NCBI GenBank assembly: GCA_963786195.1
Contig: CAWAYH010000006.1
Coordinates: 992,001 to 1,056,000, forward strand
Direction of reading: 5' to 3'
Source of the DNA: CAWAYH01 sp963786195
Lineage (GTDB): Bacteria > Acidobacteriota > Vicinamibacteria > Vicinamibacterales > 2-12-FULL-66-21
Length of the DNA: 64,000 bases
Shown here one piece after another: positions 56,129-64,000 of the stretch. The notes beneath the pieces were generated by a model that saw nothing but the letters and a program-made list of their open reading frames with translations, ran no database searches and had not been told where the DNA came from. Positions within the stretch are counted from its first letter, which is position 1. Each line of letters starts with the position of its first letter. The translations under genes were made by a program, and so were the position numbers.

Positions 56129-56587
56129 GCGATTTGCCGGCGCTGGTCAGCTGCTCGCGAACGTTCACGAACGTCTGCGCTATGAGCTTCTGCGCCTGCG
56201 CATCGAGAACGCGACCGCCGACGGCCGCGATCGGGCCCCGCATCTCCGCCTCCCCGCTCCAGTTGAGCGTCGTCGCGGCCGGACCGCACCGCGACGAGCT
56301 CGGCCGTAGCCGTCAGATCCACGGCGCTGCCGAGCCCGCCGCCGGACACCTTGATTGTCATACGGCGCGCGGCCGGATCGGGACGCATTTCAGCCTTGAA
56401 CTTGAACCGGCCACGCACGGGCCCAAGCCCGACGCTCACGACCGCTTCGAAGTGCGTAGGATCCTGAACGGTCAGTTCCACCACGTCCGGAAGGCAGCGA
56501 CCGACTTTGTTCGGGTCGGTGATGAACGCCCAGACCGCGTCCACGCTCGGCAGGCACCTGCTCCTGTCCGGTGTATTGCAGCTTCAC
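56088..56587 (-). CDS. coxG: CoxG-family SRPBCC protein, two or three frame breaks
   Basis: GTG 56587 starts VKLQYTGQEQVPA; a shift near 56549 brings in SVDAVWAFITDPNKVGRCLP and the SRPBCC core (HFEAVVSVGLGPVRGRFKFK, MTIKVSGGGLGSAVDLTATA). After a second shift near 56290 the fold ends with LNWSGEAEMRGPIAAVGGRV and LDAQAQKLIAQTFVNVREQL. CoxG helps membrane anchoring of CO dehydrogenase so electrons can reach quinone. Repaired length ~165 residues. The exact 3' end is uncertain because the last frame would run 40 bp into xdhC; another reading stops at 56125 with ATGA. A REP-like palindrome separates it from coxL. Confidence 0.72.
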
Positions 56588-56600
56588 GGGTTCCCCCTGC

Positions 56601-56618
56601 GTCCGGCTAAAGCCGGAC
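56601..56618. repeat. GTCCGGCT-AAGCCGGAC palindrome
   Basis: An 18-bp palindrome with ACTACG tail lies between the coxL stop and the coxG start. It matches the repeat at 34232 except for the inner bases. As RNA the hairpin can reduce or stabilise the upstream coxMSL part of the transcript. Confidence 0.65.
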
Positions 56619-56619
56619 A

Positions 56620-58974
56620 CTACGTGCCGCGCTTTTTCGCTTCGGCGTCGCGGATGGCCCGCCACACCTTGTCGCGTGTCAGCGGCATGTCGATGTGCCG
56701 AACGCCAAGCGGCGACAGCGCATCGATGACGGCGTTGACGAACGCCGCCGGACTCCCGACGTTCGGGCTCTCGCCGACACCCTTGGCGCCAATCGGATGA
56801 TGCGGGCTCGGCGTGACGGTGTTCGCCGTCTCCCAGTGCGGCGTCTCGAGCGAGGTCGGCACCAGGTAGTCGGTGAAGTTCGTGTTCAGGTTGTTGCCCG
56901 AGCTGTCGTACTGAATCTCCTGCATGAAGGCAATCGCGAAGCCCTCGGTCAGTCCGCCGTGAATCTGGCCCTCGACTACGAGCGGGTTGATGACCACGCC
57001 GCAATCGTCGACCGCCAGGAACCGTCTTACCCCGACGTCACCGGTGTCGCGATCGACGTCGACAACGGCGATATAGGTGCCGTTGGGGAACGTCATGTTC
57101 GGCGGATCGTAGTAGTTCGTCGCCTCGAGCCCCGGTTCATTCGGCCCGGGATTCGTGTACGCCGCGAACGCGACTTCTTTCATCGTGACGCTCTTGGCGG
57201 GTACGCCCTTGACCTGGAACTTGTAGTCGACCCACTCGACGTCCGCTTCGCCGACTTCGAGCAGATGGGCGGCGATCTTCTTCGCCCGTTCGCGAACGCG
57301 CCGCGAGGCGATGGTGATGGCGGCGCCGGCGGTCGGCGTGCTGCGGCTCGCGTAGGTACCGAGCCCGTACGGCGCCGTATCGGTGTCGCCCTCCTCCACC
57401 ATGATGTTCTGCGGATCGAGCCCCAGCTCTTCGGCGACGATCTGCGCCCACGTGGTCTCGTGCCCCTGGCCCTGGGATTTCGTGCCCGCGCGGACGATCC
57501 CCGCGCCCGTCGGGTGGATCCGCACTTCCGCGCTGTCGAACATCTTGATCCCGAGGATGTCGAAGTGCTTCGACGGCCCGGCGCCGACGACTTCGGTGAA
57601 CGTCGACACGCCGATGCCCATCAGCTCCCCGCGCGCACGTTTGTCGGCCTGCTCCTTGAGAAGTTCTTTGTAGCCGATCTTCTCGAGCGCTTTGTCGAGG
57701 GTCTGATGGTAGTCGCCGCTGTCGTAGGTGAACCCGAGCGCAGACTTGTACGGAAACTGCTCCTTCTTGACGAAGTTCTTCCGCCGCAGCTCGACCGCGT
57801 CGATGCCCAGCTCGTCGGCGAGGACGTCCATCGCACGTTCGATCGCGTAGCTCGCTTCCGTCACGCGGAACGAACAGCGATAGGCGATGCCGCCCGGAGC
57901 CTTGTTCGTGAAGTACGCGTCCACCTCGGCGTGCGCGACCGGAAAGTCGTAGCTGCCGGTCACGACCCCGAAGAGTCCGGCCGGGTACTTGGTGGGATCG
58001 GCCGCCGCATCGAACGCACCGTGGTCAGCGGCGGTGGACACGCGGAGCGCCGTCAGCTTGCCGTCAGGCGTCGCGCCGAGCTCGACGTCCATGTGGTAGT
58101 CGCGCGCGAAGCCCGTGCTCGTCAGGTTCTCCGTGCGCGTTTCGATCCACTTCACCGGCCGTCCCAGCTTCAGTGCGCCGACGATGGCACACACGTATCC
58201 GGGATAGACGGGAACCTTGTTGCCGAACCCGCCGCCGATGTCCGGTGAAATCACGTGGATCCGATCTTCGGGAATCCCTGTGACGAGCGAGAGCGCGGTC
58301 CGATACACGTGCGGCGCCTGCGACGTCACGTGAAACTGCAGCCGGCCCATGGCGTCGAACATCGCGACACACCCGCACGGCTCGAGCGGCGCAGGGTGGC
58401 AGCGCTGGAACCACACGCGCTGCTTCACACGCTTCTGGCTGGCGTCGAGTGCTTTCGCCGTCCCGTCGCGGTCCCCGACTTCCCAGTGATAGATGTGGTT
58501 GGTCTTCTTCTCGCGATCCGGACGGAGGATGGTCTCATCCTTTTTTGCCGTGAACGGATCGGAGACGACCGGCAGCGGGTCGTAGTCGACCTGGACGGCC
58601 TCGGCGCCGTCCTCGGCGGCCGCGCGCGATTCGGCGAACACGGCGGCGACTTCCTGGTACTGGAAGAGCACCTTGCCGATCGCGAGCACCATCTGCTTGT
58701 CGAGGCCGTGGAACGTCGGCAGCCAGCCGAGCCCGGCGGCCTCCAGATCCTTGCCGGTGATGACGGCGACGACGCCCGGAATCTTCGTCGCCTCGCTGAT
58801 GTCGATGTTCTTGATCGTGGCGTGCGGGTAGGGGCTGCGGACCACCGCCTGGTACAACATGCCTGGCAGCTTGAGATCGTCCACGTAGTTGCCCTTGCCC
58901 TGGATGAAGCGCGGATCTTCCTTCCGCTTCATCGCGACGCCGATCGCATGTCTGGGTTTCGCGTCGATGCTCAT
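56620..58974 (-). CDS. coxL: Aerobic carbon monoxide dehydrogenase large subunit, form I
   Basis: The 784-residue molybdopterin subunit oxidises CO with water to CO2 and passes two electrons to CoxS. The form I signature A-Y-R-C-S-F-R is at residues 364-370, with Cys367 the expected Cu-S-Mo ligand; the second typical region is GAKGVGESPNVGSPAAF, whose Glu is the catalytic base of the xanthine oxidase family. Other family parts are APHVYRTALSLVTGIPEDRI and VISPDIGGGFGNKVPVYPGY. The length and both domains are normal and the frame is intact. It is 13 bp behind coxS. The AYRCSFR motif separates it from form II look-alikes (AYRGAGR). Confidence 0.96.
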   Translation of the reverse strand: MSIDAKPRHAIGVAMKRKEDPRFIQGKGNYVDDLKLPGMLYQAVVRSPYPHATIKNIDISEATKIPGVVAVITGKDLEAAGLGWLPTFHGLDKQMVLAIGKVLFQYQEVAAVFAESRAAAEDGAEAVQVDYDPLPVVSDPFTAKKDETILRPDREKKTNHIYHWEVGDRDGTAKALDASQKRVKQRVWFQRCHPAPLEPCGCVAMFDAMGRLQFHVTSQAPHVYRTALSLVTGIPEDRIHVISPDIGGGFGNKVPVYPGYVCAIVGALKLGRPVKWIETRTENLTSTGFARDYHMDVELGATPDGKLTALRVSTAADHGAFDAAADPTKYPAGLFGVVTGSYDFPVAHAEVDAYFTNKAPGGIAYRCSFRVTEASYAIERAMDVLADELGIDAVELRRKNFVKKEQFPYKSALGFTYDSGDYHQTLDKALEKIGYKELLKEQADKRARGELMGIGVSTFTEVVGAGPSKHFDILGIKMFDSAEVRIHPTGAGIVRAGTKSQGQGHETTWAQIVAEELGLDPQNIMVEEGDTDTAPYGLGTYASRSTPTAGAAITIASRRVRERAKKIAAHLLEVGEADVEWVDYKFQVKGVPAKSVTMKEVAFAAYTNPGPNEPGLEATNYYDPPNMTFPNGTYIAVVDVDRDTGDVGVRRFLAVDDCGVVINPLVVEGQIHGGLTEGFAIAFMQEIQYDSSGNNLNTNFTDYLVPTSLETPHWETANTVTPSPHHPIGAKGVGESPNVGSPAAFVNAVIDALSPLGVRHIDMPLTRDKVWRAIRDAEAKKRGT

Positions 58975-58987
58975 GGTCCCTCGCCTC

Positions 58988-59470
58988 TCACCGGGCCGAC
59001 GCCGGCTGTCGCATGACTTCGGCGGCCTGCTGCACGGCCTTGACGATGTTCTGGTAGCCGGTGCACCGGCAGAGATTTCCGGCCAGACCCTCGCGAATAT
59101 CGGCCTCGCTCGGATTCGGGTTGTGCTTGAGCAGCGCCACGGACGTCATCAGCATGCCGGGCGTGCAGAATCCGCACTGCAGCCCGTGTTTGTCCCAGAA
59201 GCCCTGCTGAAGAGGATGCAGCGCGCCACCCTGCGCGAGCCCCTCGACGGTCATGATCTCGTGGCCGTCGGCCTGCACCGCGAACATGTTGCAGGATTTG
59301 ACCGCTTTCTCGCCGTCCATCAGGACAACGCAGCACCCGCAGTGGGAGGTGTCGCAGCCGACGTGCGTGCCCGTCAGCCCGCAGTCCTCGCGCAGGAAGT
59401 ACGCGAGCAGCGTGCGCGGTTCGACGTCACGCTCGTAGCTGACGCCGTTGACCTTGACGTTGACCTTCAT
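58988..59470 (-). CDS. coxS: Aerobic CO dehydrogenase small subunit, 2 x [2Fe-2S]
   Basis: The 160-residue iron-sulfur subunit carries all eight cluster cysteines: the plant-type site Cys39, 44, 47, 60 in GCDTSHCGCC...SC and the second site Cys99, 102, 134, 136 in QCGFC...NLCRCTGYQNIV. It moves electrons from the Mo-Cu centre in CoxL to FAD in CoxM. Cys46 replaces the usual Ala in GAC. The start overlaps the coxM stop by ATGA. No signal peptide is present, as expected for a cytoplasmic, membrane-attached complex. Confidence 0.96.
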   Translation of the reverse strand: MKVNVKVNGVSYERDVEPRTLLAYFLREDCGLTGTHVGCDTSHCGCCVVLMDGEKAVKSCNMFAVQADGHEIMTVEGLAQGGALHPLQQGFWDKHGLQCGFCTPGMLMTSVALLKHNPNPSEADIREGLAGNLCRCTGYQNIVKAVQQAAEVMRQPASAR

Positions 59471-60384
59471 GCCTGCACCCCCAGACGAGACAGAGCCTGA
59501 CGCAGGCCACGCGCGACGAGCACGCCGGCCAGGTGCTTCTTGTACTCGACGGTCCCGCGGAGATCCGCCTGCGGCGCGCTCTTGCGCGACGCGGCGTCGG
59601 CGGCCGCCCGAATGAGATCGCTCGACGGCTTCTGGCCGGTCAGCAGCTTCTCCGCCTCGTCCACGCGCACCGCGCAGGCGCCCGCGGCCGAGAGCGCAAT
59701 CCCTGCCTCCCGGATCGTCCCGTCGGCGTTGAGTGACAACTGCGTCGCCGCAGCCGCCGTCGCGTAGTCGCCGACCTTGCGCTCGACCTTCTGATAGGAA
59801 CCGGCGGAGCGGCCGTCGGGGATCGGAAAGCGGACGGACAGCGCCATCTCGCCTTCGGTGACGGCCGTCGTGAAGCTGTCGACGAGAAACTCGTCCATCT
59901 TGACGTCGCGCGTGCCCTGGCTGCCGCGGATCGTCACGACGGCTCGCGCGGCGAGCGCGACCGTGGTCCAGTCGCCGGACGGATCGTTATGACAGAGGCT
60001 GCCGACGACGGTGGCCATCTGTCGAACGACGGGATCGGCGACCACCCGGGACGCGTCGTGCAGGAGGCTCCAGCGTTGATCGCCAATCCACGTCGCGCGT
60101 TCGATGGAGACGTCCCGCGCGGTCGCGCCGAGCGTCAGCGCGCCGCCCTTGTCGTCCATGCGGACGTAGTCGAAGTCGGATACGGCGTTGATGTCGACGA
60201 GCACAGTCGGCCGCGCGAGGCGGAAGCGCATCGCCGGAATCAGACTCTGTCCGCCGGCGAGCACGCGCGCTCCGGACCCATGTTTCTGAAGCTGTGTGAA
60301 GGCTTCGTCTGCCGAACGGGCTCGAACGTAATCGAAGGCTGCGGGGAACACCGGATCGACCTCCTCTCGAGGTGGGGGCGCCAT
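59467..60384 (-). CDS. coxM: Aerobic CO dehydrogenase FAD-binding medium subunit
   Basis: The 305-residue flavoprotein has the FAD-binding motifs of the family: VLAGGQSLIPAMRFRLARPT (AGGQS, pyrophosphate) and MATVVGSLCHNDPSGDWTTV (TIGG-type FAD loop with a Leu-Cys variation), then KVERKVGDYATAAAATQLSL and the C-terminal dimerisation part. It accepts electrons from CoxS and hands them to quinone. ATG 60384 (MAPPPREEVDPVFPAAFDYV) is preferred; an upstream in-frame start (60414) overlaps the divergent MobA-like gene's start codon. coxM is the first gene of the cox operon, so its promoter must lie within or over the divergent gene. Confidence 0.94.
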   Translation of the reverse strand: MAPPPREEVDPVFPAAFDYVRARSADEAFTQLQKHGSGARVLAGGQSLIPAMRFRLARPTVLVDINAVSDFDYVRMDDKGGALTLGATARDVSIERATWIGDQRWSLLHDASRVVADPVVRQMATVVGSLCHNDPSGDWTTVALAARAVVTIRGSQGTRDVKMDEFLVDSFTTAVTEGEMALSVRFPIPDGRSAGSYQKVERKVGDYATAAAATQLSLNADGTIREAGIALSAAGACAVRVDEAEKLLTGQKPSSDLIRAAADAASRKSAPQADLRGTVEYKKHLAGVLVARGLRQALSRLGVQA

Positions 60385-60413
60385 TCTACTATGCCGGACG
60401 TGACGGCCGTGCA

Positions 60414-61007
60414 ATGATCGCGTCGATGATCACCGCCGTCGTACTCGCTGCCGGCGCGTCGACCCGCATGGGGAGCCACAAGCTCGTCCTGCCGCTCGGC
60501 GACGAGCCGATCGTCAGGCGGACCGTCCGTCAGGTCGCGGCCGCGGGATTCGACGACCTCCTCGTCGTCCTGGGCTTCGAGCACGAGAGCGTCCTCGCTG
60601 CGCTCGACGGCTGCGCGATCCGTCACGTCGTCAATCACGACTACGAGACCGGGATGGGCAGCTCGTTCCGCACGGCCATCGCGCAGCTCGGTGGCAGCGC
60701 CGCCGCGATGTTCGCGCTGGCGGACCAGCCGTTCGTGACCGCGGAGTACTACGGCCGCCTCCTCTCGACCTATCGCGAGCGCGGCGGGATCGTGAGCGTC
60801 CGCTACGGCGACGTGACGGCGCCGCCGCACCTGTTCGATGGGGAGTTCTTCCCCGAGCTCGCGCAGCTCGAACACGGGGCCCGGCCCGTCCTCCAGCGGC
60901 ACCGCGATCGCATCACGGTGCTGCAGTTTCCTCCGGAACTGCTGCTCGACGTCGACACGCCGGAAGACTACGAACGCGCGTGCAGGCTGGCCGCAGCAAA
61001 CCCGTGA
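60414..61007 (+). CDS. MobA-like NTP transferase, probable Mo-cofactor cytidylyltransferase
   Basis: The 197-residue enzyme has the nucleotidyltransferase motif AVVLAAGASTRMGSHKLVLP, the donor-binding region HVVNHDYETGMGSSFRTAIA and the metal site AAMFALADQPFV; the C-terminal LLDVDTPEDYERA is family-typical. Such MocA/MobA-type proteins transfer CMP (or GMP) to molybdopterin; the CMP form (MCD) is needed by CO dehydrogenase. ATG 60414 is chosen, but 60426 (MITAVVLAAG) is the more usual start. It is divergent from coxM by about 30 bp and converges with the second xdhC gene, with a 40-bp overlap at the 3' end. Confidence 0.87.
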   Translation: MIASMITAVVLAAGASTRMGSHKLVLPLGDEPIVRRTVRQVAAAGFDDLLVVLGFEHESVLAALDGCAIRHVVNHDYETGMGSSFRTAIAQLGGSAAAMFALADQPFVTAEYYGRLLSTYRERGGIVSVRYGDVTAPPHLFDGEFFPELAQLEHGARPVLQRHRDRITVLQFPPELLLDVDTPEDYERACRLAAANP

Positions 61008-62082
61008 ATCGTCGTCTCGCGGCCGGTTAGAAACCCTCCTTCGAATCCACGCCGCATGGCGATGATCTCGCCCATGATCGACACGGCGATTTCCTCGGGC
61101 GTCTCCGCCCCCAGCGCCAGACCCACCGGGCTGCGCACGCGCTCGAGCGCGCGGGCGCCTGGACGCCAGCCCTGCTCGTCCAGCGCCGCCAGCAGCTTCC
61201 GGTAGCGCGTGCGCGGACCGAGCACGCCGACGTACGACGCGTCGGACATCAAGGCATACCGCAGGCTCTCCCAGTCACGCTCCAGATGGTGGTTCATCAC
61301 GACGACGAAACTGCGGCGCGTCGAGCGGCACCTTCTCAGGGAAACGGCTGAAATGCGCCGCGATGAGGGTCATGCCGGGGAAGCGATCGGCGGTCAGAAA
61401 CGCTTCGCGGACATCGACGACCGTCACCGCGAAGCCGAGCTCCCAGGCCCGTCGCGCGAGCGGTTCCGCGTCCTGACCCGCGCCGAAGATCACGAGGCTG
61501 GGGGGAGGCTCGCTGAACTCGAAGAAGACTTCGCTCGGGCCGAAGCGTTCGGCCCCTGCATGCGGGTAGGGCTCGCGCAGCCGCTGCAGCCCGCGTGAGG
61601 TCGCCTGCGCCTGCAGCGTGACGTCCGACAGCCCGCCGAGGATCTCGCCGTTCTCGTAAAGAAGGAGGCGTCCCGAGGCGCCCGTCAGCGCCGTGATGAG
61701 GGCGGCGCGCTGCGCCGCGTTCCTGGACGTCCAGCCACGCGCGAAACAACTCGTTGTCTTCGACGCGCTCGATCCGGATATCCACGGCCCCGCTGCAGCC
61801 GATGGCCAGGCCCCAGACCGAGTCCGCTTCGAGATCGTAGGACGCGACGATGGGGTCGCCGCTGGCGATGACGCGCGCAGCCGCCTCAGCCACGGTCGGC
61901 TCGAGGCAGCCGCCGGAGAGCAGGCACTCGTACGTGCCGTCCTCCCGCACGACAATCCGGGTGCCCTCACGTCGATAGGCGCTGCCGCGAACGCGAACCA
62001 CCGTCGCAATCGCCGCGCGCTCGCCGGCCGCCTGGACGCGCCGGACAGCGTCGAGGATGCGCTCGGTTTCCCTCCGGTCCAC
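60968..62082 (-). CDS. Second XdhC/CoxI-family protein, two frameshifts
   Basis: The N-terminal XdhC-CoxI domain (TERILDAVRRVQAAGERAAI, ATVVRVRGSAYRREGTRIVV, LLSGGCLEPTVAEAAARVIA) is complete, with the conserved GGCLE cysteine. Frame changes near 61720 and 61310 join it to the Rossmann C-domain (SLVIFGAGQDAEPLARRAWE, TVVDVREAFLTADRFPGMTL; then DASYVGVLGPRTRYRKLLAA and SPVGLALGAETPEEIAVSIM). It binds molybdenum cofactor and is probably the CoxF-like or XdhC partner of the MobA-like protein. Repaired length about 370 residues. It does not carry a YHS domain, unlike the operon copy. The start is at 62082. Confidence 0.84.
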
Positions 62083-62131
62083 GGATTAACGATGGCACAA
62101 ATGCTGGGCGGTGGACAAATGGTGATGCCAG

Positions 62132-62173
62132 GTTGTCGGTTATCGGTTGTCGGTTGTCGGTTATCGGTTGTCG
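62132..62173. repeat. Six 7-bp units GTTGTCG/GTTATCG
   Basis: Units read GTTGTCG, GTTATCG, GTTGTCG, GTTGTCG, GTTATCG, GTTGTCG without spacing, in the gap before the xdhC gene. It lies 50 bp upstream of the xdhC start and near the hydrolase stop at 62182. Probably a slippage repeat that may affect expression. Confidence 0.75.
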
Positions 62174-62181
62174 GTTCGTCG

Positions 62182-64000
<1,819 letters not shown>

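Overview
The window looks like chromosome of a GC-rich, Gram-negative soil-type bacterium, most likely an Acidobacteriota of the Vicinamibacteria type. The evidence is the combination of Oar-like TonB-dependent receptors with an N-terminal carboxypeptidase-like domain, ADOP-type MacB/FtsX permeases coupled to a PadR regulator, many secreted hydrolases, and a form I aerobic CO dehydrogenase operon. This placement is inferred from gene content only. No rRNA, tRNA, CRISPR array, phage or plasmid backbone was seen.

Layout. 1-6.4 kb: the 5' part of a ZnuD-like TonB receptor, a small CxxC membrane protein, and a transport block (ExuT-like MFS, APC permease, Na+/solute symporter), followed by a methyltransferase. 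7.3-8.8 kb: a complete IS256-family element with a 9-bp target duplication, inserted in the centre of a purine/pyrimidine-rich inverted repeat that occurs three times in the window. 9-12 kb: a frame-broken Oar-like receptor. 12-14.4 kb: a YkuD_2 transpeptidase, a RodZ-C-like membrane protein and an orphan SLATT-like two-TM protein. 14.5-19.1 kb: a minus-strand operon of HemW-like radical SAM protein, FAD halogenase-like enzyme, 4HBT thioesterase and a heavily broken APC permease. 19.2-26.6 kb: PadR plus an internally deleted ADOP permease, a VOC protein, a PQQ-propeller protein, an AraC regulator, a secreted protein and an amidohydrolase. 26.7-29.5 kb: a CDP-alcohol phosphatidyltransferase coupled to a GtrA-periplasmic domain fusion, and a methyltransferase. 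29.6-44.2 kb: an ADOP permease, a hydrolase, an EF-hand/lectin protein, two CPA2 antiporters and two more Oar-like receptors. 44.1-51 kb: a sulfatase, a decayed TPR gene, PEGA and SWIB small proteins, and a BlaI/M56-ankyrin pair divergent from a secreted metzincin, with an array of operator half-sites between them. 51-53 kb: a coiled-coil protein.

53-62 kb holds the best-defined metabolic system: coxM-coxS-coxL-coxG-xdhC(YHS)-coxD-coxE on the minus strand, with a MobA-like cytidylyltransferase divergent from coxM and a second XdhC protein next to that. CoxL carries the form I active-site motif AYRCSFR and CoxS has all eight Fe-S cysteines. The set contains what is needed to build and mature a Mo-Cu CO dehydrogenase, so CO oxidation as an energy supplement is a reasonable inference. 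The window ends in a CocE/NonD hydrolase that runs off the edge.

About seventeen otherwise well-conserved genes carry frameshifts, mostly single-base. Protein similarity continues cleanly in the next frame, which looks more like residual indel error in a draft long-read or metagenome assembly than real decay. Real loss is more convincing for the TPR gene (large deletion plus a stop codon) and perhaps the second APC permease. Intergenic gaps are rich in several families of short palindromes.
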